Shown: one piece after another, positions 1 to 5,459 of the stretch | How positions within the stretch are numbered: position 1 is the first letter of the stretch | How the letters are laid out: each line of letters begins with the position of its first letter | DNA from: Frankiaceae bacterium | GTDB lineage: Bacteria > Actinomycetota > Actinomycetes > Frankiales > Frankiaceae | Direction of reading: 5' to 3' | DNA length: 6,951 nucleotides | Assembly: GCA_030840885.1 (NCBI GenBank) | Contig: JAVEDQ010000219.1 | Span: 1 to 6,951, forward strand | Notes under the pieces: generated by a model | What the model saw: the letters and a program-made list of their open reading frames with translations, nothing else | Database searches by the model: none | Told to the model about the DNA's origin: nothing | Program-made: the position numbers and the translations under genes

Positions 1-986
1 CGGACGGTCAGCTTGGCGAAGGTGGCGAAGCGAGCCGTCGCCCGCAGCCGTGGGTCGCGGATGGTGTCGTACCAGACCTGCCCGGCCTTCTCCCACGCGT
101 TGCCGCCCAGAGCGACGGCCGCGAGGTAGAACGCCCGGTTCGGGATGCCGGAGTTGATGTGCACGCCGCCGTTGTCCTGGTTGGTGTGCACGTAGCCCGC
201 CATCGAGGCGGGCTGGGGGTCCTTGCCGAGGACGTCGTCGTCGTACGCGGTTCCGGGGTTGGCCATGTCGCGCAGCGCGCGGCCCTGCACGTTCGGGGTG
301 AACAGGCCCTCGCCGATCAGCCAGTCGGCGTCGGCGGCCGACTGCTTCTTGGCGTACTGCTTGACGAGCGAGCCGAACACGTCGGAGATGGACTCGTTGA
401 GCGCACCGGACTGGTTGGAGTAGACGAGGCCCGCCTCGTCCTCGGTCACGCCGTGGGTCAGTTCGTGCCCGATGACGTCGACGGCGATGGTGAAGCGTTC
501 GAAGAGGTCGCCGTCTCCGTCGCCGAACACCATCTCCGAGCCGTCCCAGAAGGCGTTGTCGTAGTTCTGGCCGTAGTGCACGTAGGCCTTCAGCGGAAGG
601 CCCTCGTCGTCGATCGAGTTGCGGTCGTAGGCCGCAAGGTAGAAGTCGAAGGTCGCGCCGAGGCCGTCGTAGGCCTCGTCGACGGCGATGTCGGAGACGG
701 CGGGCTGACCTTCACTACGCACCAGCACGCCGCTGGGCGGCTGGTCCTCGGCGTGCTTCGAGTCGAAGATGCTGCGCTGCGCGGAGGGCGACCCGGTGGT
801 GCCCGTGACCCGACGGGGCCGGGCGGCCACCCGCATCAGGCTCTGGTTGAGCCGTGCCGAGCGCACCGTGTGGTCGATCTGCAGGTGGTCCAGCGCCTGC
901 GCGCGCTGGGTCTCGGAGCCGTTGCGCGCCAGGTTGGCGACGATGTGCGGCGGCAGGATGCACTGGATCGGATGGCGCGGGCTCAA
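1..986 (-). CDS. M4 (thermolysin-fold) zinc metallopeptidase, protealysin-like; C-terminus cut by window edge
   Basis: Endopeptidase of the M4 family, 328 residues visible. Seen: the zinc motif HELTH at residues 174-178, the third zinc ligand E198 in GALNESISD (20 residues after H178, the thermolysin spacing), the substrate-site motif NAFW at 144-147 followed by GDGDG, and the acid-base histidine H276 in GGVHINSG. Thus every catalytic residue is present. The N-terminus has no signal peptide. It carries a short propeptide with an ILPPHIV motif (residues 10-16), as in the protealysin subgroup, rather than the long FTP/PepSY propeptide of secreted thermolysins. The start is TTG at 986: an in-frame TAG lies 13 codons upstream, no ATG or GTG lies between, and GAGGAG sits 5 nt before the TTG. 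Family members are about 340-360 residues, so roughly 20-35 residues should be missing past position 1. Substrate and export route are unknown. It is divergent from the helicase gene. Confidence 0.93.
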   Translation of the reverse strand, partial: MSPRHPIQCILPPHIVANLARNGSETQRAQALDHLQIDHTVRSARLNQSLMRVAARPRRVTGTTGSPSAQRSIFDSKHAEDQPPSGVLVRSEGQPAVSDIAVDEAYDGLGATFDFYLAAYDRNSIDDEGLPLKAYVHYGQNYDNAFWDGSEMVFGDGDGDLFERFTIAVDVIGHELTHGVTEDEAGLVYSNQSGALNESISDVFGSLVKQYAKKQSAADADWLIGEGLFTPNVQGRALRDMANPGTAYDDDVLGKDPQPASMAGYVHTNQDNGGVHINSGIPNRAFYLAAVALGGNAWEKAGQVWYDTIRDPRLRATARFATFAKLTV

Positions 987-991
987 TGTGG

Positions 992-997
992 CTCCTC
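992..997 (-). promoter_or_regulatory. Shine-Dalgarno sequence of the M4 peptidase gene
   Basis: On the minus strand GAGGAG lies 5 nt upstream of TTG at 986-984. It decides the unusual TTG start, because no other start codon with a ribosome binding site lies between the in-frame upstream stop and the conserved PPH motif. Confidence 0.7.
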
Positions 998-1021
998 GGC
1001 TGGCGGCGTGCAGGCGCTCGA

Positions 1022-1051
1022 ACTATTCGCGGTCCGTTGCTCGGCTGTCCA
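1022..1051 (-). promoter_or_regulatory. Candidate sigma-70-type promoter for the M4 peptidase
   Basis: On the minus strand TGGACA (1051-1046, five of six matches to TTGACA) is followed after 18 bp by AATAGT (1027-1022, four of six matches to TATAAT). Transcription would begin near 1015, giving a leader of about 30 nt that contains the GAGGAG site. This is inferred from consensus matching only. Confidence 0.35.
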
Positions 1052-1203
1052 GCCCGCGCGGCAGGCAGAACTGTGTGACTTCGCAGCGTGGCTGCTTGCG
1101 CTCGGACGGTCACGACAGGAAGGCCGAAGATCACTCGCGGCCGGGCCGAGGAGAGTCGTTCCACAGCCGCGCGTGTCCGGCCCACAACCCCCGCGACGCC
1201 CTC

Positions 1204-1209
1204 TAAGTT
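1204..1209 (+). promoter_or_regulatory. -10 element (TAAGTT) for a predicted leaderless helicase mRNA
   Basis: TAAGTT fits the actinobacterial TAnnnT -10 consensus. It ends 7 nt before the in-frame GTG at 1217, so the expected transcription start coincides with that start codon. No Shine-Dalgarno sequence precedes the GTG and no convincing -35 box is seen (CCCACA at 1181-1186 is the nearest at a 17-bp spacing). Confidence 0.45.
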
Positions 1210-1216
1210 GGGCCGA

Positions 1217-3052
1217 GTGCGTCCCGGTTCCGCCCCCTCCGATCTGTTCGCGCCGGCGTCCGGCGTGGGTGGGTCGGCGGCGTTCCGCAACGGGTCGCCC
1301 GAGGTGACGTCGGCCGGGCCCCCGCTTCGGGCCTGGCAGCGGGAGGCGCTGGTCGCCTACGAGGAGCAGACCCGCACCGACGGCACCGGTGGGTCGGACT
1401 TCCTCGTGACGGCAACCCCGGGTGCCGGCAAGACGACGTTCGCCCTGACGCTCGCGGCGCGGCTGCTGGCCCGCCGCACCGTCGACCGCGTCATCGTCGT
1501 CGCGCCGACGGACCACCTGCGCACGCAGTGGGCCGAGGCGGCCGCCAAGGTCGGTATCGCTCTCGATCCGACGCTGCCGAACTCGGTCGGTCCGGTACGC
1601 CCCGACACCTCGGGCTACGTCACCACCTACGCGCAGGTCGCCGGCAAGCCGACCCTGCACACCGCCCGCGCCACCGCCAAGCGGTCGCTGGTCATCCTCG
1701 ACGAGGTGCACCACGCCGGCGACGGCCTGTCCTGGGGCGAGGCGGTCTACGAGGCGTTCGAGCGGGCGGCCCGCCGCCTCTGCCTGACCGGCACGCCGTT
1801 CCGCACGCGCGTCGACGAGCGCATCCCCTTCGTCCGCTACACCGACGACGGCGAGGGCAACCTCGCGAGCACCGCCGACTACACCTACGGCTACCGCGAG
1901 GCGCTGCGCGACGGCGTCGTCCGCCCGGTCGTGTTCGCCGCCTACACCGGCACCTCCCGGTGGCGCAACAGTGCCGGCGAGGTGGTCGCGGCGTCGCTGA
2001 CCGAGGCCGGGACCCGCAGCACCGAGGCGTCGGCGTGGCGGACCGCTCTGGACCCGCGGGGCCAGTGGGTGCCGCACGTGCTCGCGGCGATGGACGAGCG
2101 GATCACGCAGCTGCGGGCACACGGCATGCCCGACGCGGCCGGTCTGGTGCTCGCCTCCGACCAGGACGACGCCCGCGCCTACGCCGAGATCGTCCGCTCG
2201 GTCACCGGCGAGGCGCCGGAGGTCATTCTCTCGGACGACCCCAAGGCCAGCGCGAAGATCGCCGCCTTCACGACCAGCAACAAGCGGATGGCGGTCTGCG
2301 TCCGAATGGTCTCGGAGGGCGTCGACGTGCCCCGGGCGGCCTGTCTGGCCTGGATGACCTCCTACCGCACCCCGCTGTTCTTCGCCCAGGCCGTCGGCCG
2401 CGTCGTGCGGGCGCGGGGGCGGCAGGAGTCGGCGACGGTGTTCCTGCCCGCCGTACGGCCGCTGCTGGCGCTGGCCGCCGAGCTCGAGTCCGACCGGAAC
2501 CACGTGCTCCCGCCGCCCAAGCCGTCGGGGGAGGAGCTCGACCCGCTGCCCCCGCCGGAGCGCGACGAGGCGGGCATCGACCAGTGGGAGGCGCTCGACG
2601 CCGAGGCCGAGTTCGCGCACGTCCTGCACGGCGGCCGAGCCGTGGTCGCCGGTGCTCCCGCCGAGCCGCGGGATCCCCTCAGCGACGAGCAGGAGGACAT
2701 GCTGGGCTTGCCCGGCCTGCTGACCCCGGAGCAGACGGCTGCGCTGCTGGCGCGGCAGGATTCCGATCTGCGCCGGCGGGTCTCCAGCGCTCGGGAGGCC
2801 GCCGCCGAGGCACGGATGAGCGACGACCCCGGAGCCGAGCCGCCGCGGCCCGATGACACGGCGACCTGGCGGGCGGCGGCCGACCTGCGCCGCGAGGTCA
2901 ACAAGCTCGTCGGGCAGGTCGCTGCGCGACGGGGCATGCCGCACGCGGTCGTCCACGCCACGCTGCGCGCCAAGGTGCCCGGGCCGCCCTCGGCGTCGGC
3001 GTCGGCTGAACTACTGGCGGCCCGGCGGGACCACCTGATGGGGATGCTGTAG
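1217..3052 (+). CDS. Superfamily 2 DEAD/DEAH-type helicase, ResIII/Rad25-like core, role unknown
   Basis: ATP-dependent nucleic-acid helicase or translocase, 611 residues from GTG 1217. Motifs in order: LRAWQREAL (about 37-45, the adenine-side motif of Rad25/UvsW-like enzymes); Walker A ATPGAGKTT (66-74); VVAPTDHLRTQW (motif Ia region); DEVHH (162-166, Walker B); LTGTPF (190-195, motif III); SEGVDVP (366-372, motif V); QAVGRVVR (391-398, motif VI arginine fingers). Both RecA-like lobes are therefore complete. A Pro/Glu-rich linker follows at about 430-455, then an acidic region, and a C-terminal block (551-611) with REVNKLVGQVAARRG and HAVVHATLR, which looks like a helical DNA-contacting module but which I cannot name. 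GTG 1217 is chosen because TAAGTT lies 7 nt upstream. GTG 1304 (582 residues, beginning VTSAGPPLRAWQ) is the main alternative, placing the core nearer the N-terminus. No nuclease, methylase or other partner lies beside it, so repair, RNA and defence roles are all open. Confidence 0.85.
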   Translation: MRPGSAPSDLFAPASGVGGSAAFRNGSPEVTSAGPPLRAWQREALVAYEEQTRTDGTGGSDFLVTATPGAGKTTFALTLAARLLARRTVDRVIVVAPTDHLRTQWAEAAAKVGIALDPTLPNSVGPVRPDTSGYVTTYAQVAGKPTLHTARATAKRSLVILDEVHHAGDGLSWGEAVYEAFERAARRLCLTGTPFRTRVDERIPFVRYTDDGEGNLASTADYTYGYREALRDGVVRPVVFAAYTGTSRWRNSAGEVVAASLTEAGTRSTEASAWRTALDPRGQWVPHVLAAMDERITQLRAHGMPDAAGLVLASDQDDARAYAEIVRSVTGEAPEVILSDDPKASAKIAAFTTSNKRMAVCVRMVSEGVDVPRAACLAWMTSYRTPLFFAQAVGRVVRARGRQESATVFLPAVRPLLALAAELESDRNHVLPPPKPSGEELDPLPPPERDEAGIDQWEALDAEAEFAHVLHGGRAVVAGAPAEPRDPLSDEQEDMLGLPGLLTPEQTAALLARQDSDLRRRVSSAREAAAEARMSDDPGAEPPRPDDTATWRAAADLRREVNKLVGQVAARRGMPHAVVHATLRAKVPGPPSASASAELLAARRDHLMGML

Positions 3053-3059
3053 GAGCGCC

Positions 3060-3088
3060 TTGGACAGTCGCCCTCCGCGACGCATGAT
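3060..3088 (+). promoter_or_regulatory. Candidate promoter for the pentapeptide-repeat gene
   Basis: TTGGAC (3060-3065) and CATGAT (3083-3088) are separated by 17 bp, and CATGAT matches TATAAT at four of six positions. It lies in the 95-bp gap after the helicase stop and would give a leader of about 50 nt. It rests on consensus matching alone. Confidence 0.3.
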
Positions 3089-3105
3089 CGGTGTCCCCGA
3101 TGGCG

Positions 3106-3124
3106 GTCGCTCGACGGGAGCGGC
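3106..3124 (+). other. Short hairpin in the leader of the pentapeptide-repeat gene
   Basis: GTCGCTC and GAGCGGC can pair (seven pairs including one G-U) around the loop GACGG, ending 23 nt before the GTG start. There is no following T-run, so it is not a classical intrinsic terminator. It could be a weak end for helicase transcription or a leader structure. In DNA this G+C-rich such hairpins also arise by chance. Confidence 0.25.
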
Positions 3125-3134
3125 GGCCGGGCAC

Positions 3135-3142
3135 AGAGAGGA
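3135..3142 (+). promoter_or_regulatory. Shine-Dalgarno sequence that fixes the pentapeptide-repeat start
   Basis: AGAGAGGA lies 5 nt before GTG 3148. The in-frame upstream candidates (GTG 3091 and ATG 3100) have no comparable site, so GTG 3148 is preferred. Confidence 0.6.
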
Positions 3143-3147
3143 CGTCA

Positions 3148-3828
3148 GTGCCACCCACGCGACGCCGTAGCCGGCCTGACTGGGACGAGATGGCGCAGGT
3201 CGAGCTGCCGGAACTCGAGGTGGCCGGTCTCGACCGGATCGGGCGCGGTCAGGGCCACGACGGGTTGGCGTTCACCGGGCTCGCCGGCGAGCGGGTGGCG
3301 GCGGAGGACGCGTCGTTCCTGGACTGCCGCTTCTCCGCCTGCTCCGTTGACGTCGCGGACCTGCGCGGCGCCCGCGCGAACTCCTGCGCGGCCGACGACC
3401 TCCGGTTGGCAACGCTCGACCTGTCCTCGGCGTCGCTCTCCGACATCGTGCTCGACGGCAGCCGGATCGGGGCACTGGACGCCCACGCCGCGACCTTCTC
3501 GCGCGTGACCGTGCGCGGGTGTCGCTTCGACTACATCAACTTCCGCGGGGCGGAGCTCAGCTCGGTGCAGTTCCTCGACTGCCGCATCGACGAGTTCGAT
3601 GCCGGTTCGGCCACGCTCCAGTACGTCCGGTTCCGCGACTGCCACCTCGGGCGGCTCGACGTCCGTGGGGCTTCGTTGCAGGACGTCGACCTGACCGGGG
3701 CCGATTTCGATGCCCTCGACGGCGTCGGCAACCTCGCTGGCGCGACCATCGACGAGAACCAGCTGACCCGGCTTGCGGGGGCATTCGCAGCCCATCTCGG
3801 CGTCACCGTGGTGGCCCCGCGAGCCTGA
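3148..3828 (+). CDS. Pentapeptide-repeat protein, predicted seven-coil quadrilateral beta-helix
   Basis: A 226-residue soluble protein with no signal peptide or membrane segment. After about 50 N-terminal residues, residues 52-191 form 28 consecutive five-residue units with a hydrophobic residue (L, F, V, I) or alanine at the first position of each, for example FLDCR, LSSAS, FRGAE and VRGAS. This is the signature of the pentapeptide-repeat fold, a right-handed square beta-helix. The C-terminal tail (192-226) includes DENQLTRLAGAFAAHLGV, a likely capping or dimerising helix. Family knowledge: MfpA and Qnr proteins of this fold mimic DNA and bind gyrase, but most members have no known function, and the fold alone does not predict gyrase binding. 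Compared with Qnr, no loop interrupts the coils, and the length is closer to MfpA (about 183 residues). The helix has about 24 acidic and 14 arginine residues and no lysine. The gene follows the helicase on the same strand by 95 bp and converges with ppiB. Confidence 0.88.
   Translation: MPPTRRRSRPDWDEMAQVELPELEVAGLDRIGRGQGHDGLAFTGLAGERVAAEDASFLDCRFSACSVDVADLRGARANSCAADDLRLATLDLSSASLSDIVLDGSRIGALDAHAATFSRVTVRGCRFDYINFRGAELSSVQFLDCRIDEFDAGSATLQYVRFRDCHLGRLDVRGASLQDVDLTGADFDALDGVGNLAGATIDENQLTRLAGAFAAHLGVTVVAPRA
3301..3720 (+). repeat. 28 tandem pentapeptide units arranged as seven 20-residue coils
   Basis: Residues 52-191 of the pentapeptide protein fall without insertion or deletion into seven rows of four pentads. 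The fourth residue of the first pentad is alanine in all seven rows (55, 75, 95, 115, 135, 155, 175). The last residue of the fourth pentad is D, D, D, N, D, D, D (71 to 191, every 20). The last residue of the third pentad is S, R, R, R, R, H, D (66 to 186). The repeat is at protein level and is not obvious as DNA tandem repeats. Confidence 0.8.
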
Positions 3829-3839
3829 CGCGAGGTCAG
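3825..3839. other. Convergent gene ends with a small palindrome spanning both stop codons
   Basis: CTGAC (3825-3829) and GTCAG (3835-3839) are inverted repeats around GCGAG. Each arm contains the TGA stop of one of the two converging genes (3826-3828 plus strand, 3838-3836 minus strand). The 5-bp stem without a T-run is too weak to call a terminator with confidence. No other terminator is seen, so the two transcripts probably overlap at their 3' ends. Confidence 0.35.
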
Positions 3840-4639
3840 CTGGCGGCGACCGTGACCTTGTTCAGCTGCACCGGGATCTTCGGGGCACCGTCGCCGCCGG
3901 TGCCGCTGACGCCGCCCTTGGCGACCTTCTCGAGGACGTCGAGGCCGGAGGTGATGCGGCCGAAGGGGGTGTAGTTCGGCGAGAGTTGCGTGTCGGTGAA
4001 GACGAGGAAGAACTGGCTGCCGTTGGTGTTCGGGCCCGAGTTGGCCATGGCGACCGTGCCCTTGGGGTAGGTCGCGCCGGTGAGGTTCTCGTCGTTGAAC
4101 GTGTAGCCCGGGCCACCGCTCCCGGTGCCCGACGGGTCGCCGCACTGGAGCACCCCGAACATCGGCTGGGCGACGAGTCGGTGGCAGGGGGTGTTGTCGT
4201 AGAAGCCCGATCCCGCGAGCGAACGGAACGAGCCGACGGCGCACGGCGCCTTGTCGGTCAGCAGGTCGAAGGTAACCGCGCCCTGGCTCGTGTCGAGCTT
4301 GGCCGTGTAGGCACCGGTGCGCTGCGGTTCCGCCGGCGGCAGGCTCGCCGGCTTCGCGGGCTTACCTGCCGACTGGCTGCTGTTCGTATAGCCGCACGGA
4401 CCCGCGGCTGCGGCGGACGCGGCTGCCGGGTCGCCGCTGGGCGCCGCGGCGGGCGTCTTCTTGTCGTTCCCGGTGAGACCTACGAGCGCCCAGATGCCGC
4501 CGACGAGCAGCAGCACGACCAGCACCGAACCGGCGATCGAGAGGTTGCGGCGGCGCTTCTGGGCCTGCTCGGCCTCTCGGGCGGCTCGGCGGGCGGCGCG
4601 CTGGCGGGCGAGTTGGCGTTCACGGGCGGTGGGTGGCAC
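3836..4639 (-). CDS. ppiB: Membrane-anchored extracytoplasmic cyclophilin (peptidyl-prolyl cis-trans isomerase)
   Basis: Catalyses proline cis-trans isomerisation in extracytoplasmic protein folding; 267 residues. Residues 1-31 are very rich in Arg/Lys/Ala, 33-55 form one hydrophobic membrane span (SIAGSVLVVLLLVGGIWALV), 56-105 are an Ala/Pro/Ser/Gly linker, and about 108-267 form the cyclophilin domain. The positive charge before the span predicts a cytoplasmic N-terminus and an outside catalytic domain. Catalytic-site residues are seen: HR with R154, MF (160-161), Q165 in LQCGD, and the AMANSGPNTNGSQFF block. The position equivalent to the cyclosporin-contacting tryptophan of human cyclophilin A appears replaced within SPNYTPFGR. 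Four cysteines (C82, C133, C152, C166) are all outside the membrane and could form disulfides. The start is GTG 4639, with TAAACT 6 nt upstream and no Shine-Dalgarno sequence. The position, divergent from the hydrolase-hisS genes, matches ppiB of mycobacteria; the symbol rests on that similarity. Confidence 0.92.
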   Translation of the reverse strand: MPPTARERQLARQRAARRAAREAEQAQKRRRNLSIAGSVLVVLLLVGGIWALVGLTGNDKKTPAAAPSGDPAAASAAAAGPCGYTNSSQSAGKPAKPASLPPAEPQRTGAYTAKLDTSQGAVTFDLLTDKAPCAVGSFRSLAGSGFYDNTPCHRLVAQPMFGVLQCGDPSGTGSGGPGYTFNDENLTGATYPKGTVAMANSGPNTNGSQFFLVFTDTQLSPNYTPFGRITSGLDVLEKVAKGGVSGTGGDGAPKIPVQLNKVTVAAS

Positions 4640-4645
4640 GGCAGC

Positions 4646-4651
4646 AGTTTA
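4646..4651 (-). promoter_or_regulatory. -10 element (TAAACT) for a predicted leaderless ppiB mRNA
   Basis: On the minus strand TAAACT (4651-4646) fits TAnnnT and ends 6 nt before GTG 4639. The interval GCTGCC contains no Shine-Dalgarno sequence, and transcription would start at or one base from the GTG. No good -35 box was found about 17 bp upstream. Confidence 0.5.
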
Positions 4652-4727
4652 TGGAACCGGCGCCGCAGGAACATCCGGCCACGCCAGGCCGTCTGCGACG
4701 ACGGCCGGCGCGGCGGACGTGGGTCGG

Positions 4728-4733
4728 TAACCT
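4728..4733 (+). promoter_or_regulatory. -10 element (TAACCT) for a predicted leaderless hydrolase-hisS-aspS mRNA
   Basis: TAACCT fits TAnnnT and ends 7 nt before GTG 4741, the start favoured by family alignment from memory. The CGGGCTC interval has no Shine-Dalgarno sequence. This is the only promoter-like element seen ahead of the three-gene run. No good -35 box is evident. Confidence 0.5.
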
Positions 4734-4740
4734 CGGGCTC

Positions 4741-5457
4741 GTGCTGGTCGCCCGCGTCGTCGCTTCGGCTTTCGACACCAACTGTTTCGTGGTCGCCCCC
4801 GCCGAGGGTGAGGACTGCGTCGTCGTCGACCCCGGCATCGGCGTCGAGAACGGCGTCGATGAGCTGCTCCGTCGCCACCGGTTGAACCCGGTCGCCGTGC
4901 TGCTCACGCACGGCCACATCGACCACTGCTTCTCGGTCACGCCGGTGTGCGGCGCGAAGAACATCCCCGCGCTCATCCATCCCGACGACCGGGCGCAGCT
5001 GACCGACCCGTGGTCCGGCTTCGGAGCGCCGGCCGGCTCGCCGATGTTCGGCCGTCTCACGTTCAGCGAGCCCGACGACGTCCGTGAGCTGCGCGACGGC
5101 GAGACGCTGCAGCTCGCCGGGTTGGACTTCCTCGTCCGTGCGACGCCGGGCCACACCCGCGGGTCGGTCACCTTCGGCGCTCCGGACCCGACCGGGCCGG
5201 AGGCACCACGCCTGTTCTCCGGCGATCTGCTCTTCCGCGGCAGCATCGGGCGCAGCGACCTGCCGGGAGGCTCGTTCCCGCAGCTGATGGACAGCCTCGC
5301 GCGCACCGTACTCCCGCTGCCGGACGAGACGATCGTGCATTGCGGCCACTACGACGACACCACCGTCGGCACCGAGCGGGCGACGAACCCGTTCCTCGCC
5401 GAGCTGACCGGCGGCTTCACCGGCGGCCCGGGCGCGCCGTCCGGGCGGGGTCTGTAG
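4741..5457 (+). CDS. Metallo-beta-lactamase-fold hydrolase, glyoxalase II-like (Rv2581c type)
   Basis: A 238-residue cytoplasmic dinuclear-metal hydrolase of the metallo-beta-lactamase superfamily. Metal ligands visible: the THGHIDH motif with H57, H59, D61 and H62; H138 in TPGHTRGS; D162 in FSGDLLF; and H203 in HCGHYDD. That is the complete set expected for a glyoxalase II-type site. The shortness and the lack of the long C-terminal glutathione-binding helices of classical glyoxalase II suggest another substrate; actinobacteria use mycothiol rather than glutathione, so a hydroxyacyl-thiol ester is possible but unproven. GTG 4741 is chosen because [16 protein letters not shown] matches the usual start of the family; the frame is open upstream to 4633, but those residues are Arg/Pro-rich and overlap the ppiB start. 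It is separated from hisS by 2 bp and is almost certainly co-transcribed with it, the same pairing as in mycobacteria. Confidence 0.9.
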   Translation: MLVARVVASAFDTNCFVVAPAEGEDCVVVDPGIGVENGVDELLRRHRLNPVAVLLTHGHIDHCFSVTPVCGAKNIPALIHPDDRAQLTDPWSGFGAPAGSPMFGRLTFSEPDDVRELRDGETLQLAGLDFLVRATPGHTRGSVTFGAPDPTGPEAPRLFSGDLLFRGSIGRSDLPGGSFPQLMDSLARTVLPLPDETIVHCGHYDDTTVGTERATNPFLAELTGGFTGGPGAPSGRGL

Positions 5458-5459
5458 CC

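Larger units (their letters stand above)
987..1216. other. Divergent intergenic region between peptidase and helicase genes
   Basis: This 230-bp gap separates the two divergent starts (317 bp if the helicase starts at GTG 1304 instead). It holds the peptidase ribosome binding site and candidate promoter on the left and a TAAGTT element on the right. The helicase frame stays open back to a GTG at 1088, but the predicted residues there are Arg/Thr/Ala-rich and resemble no helicase N-terminus, so I treat 1088-1216 as non-coding. No RNA gene or strong hairpin was seen. Confidence 0.55.

Noticed and set aside
1019..1029. CGAA-CTA-TTCG inverted repeat overlapping the candidate -10 of the peptidase promoter, considered as an operator
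   Set aside because: Only four base pairs match around a 3-nt centre, and extension outward breaks down; too short to claim a regulator site.
159..1307. A 382-codon plus-strand frame over the peptidase gene
   Set aside because: Its complement encodes the intact M4 catalytic motifs; the frame is Val/Gly/Arg-rich shadow sequence and crosses the divergent promoter region.
1528..2856. A 442-codon plus-strand frame inside the helicase gene
   Set aside because: It runs in another frame through the helicase motifs and is dominated by Arg/Gly/Ala, as expected for a +1 shadow in G+C-rich DNA.
983..2956. A 657-codon open frame on the minus strand opposite the helicase
   Set aside because: It lies antisense to a gene with every SF2 motif, is rich in Arg/Gly/Pro/Val with no recognisable domain, and overlaps the peptidase start; it is a shadow caused by high third-position G+C.
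3091..3147. Longer N-terminus for the pentapeptide protein from GTG 3091 or ATG 3100
   Set aside because: Neither start has a Shine-Dalgarno sequence, whereas AGAGAGGA precedes GTG 3148 at a 5-nt spacing.
4633..4740. Upstream in-frame extension of the hydrolase gene (36 extra residues)
   Set aside because: The residues are Arg/Pro-rich, overlap the ppiB start region and do not fit the family N-terminus; GTG 4741 has a well-placed TAnnnT box.
3773..4885. A 370-codon plus-strand frame across ppiB
   Set aside because: It is antisense to the cyclophilin domain and overlaps the starts on both sides; no domain is seen.
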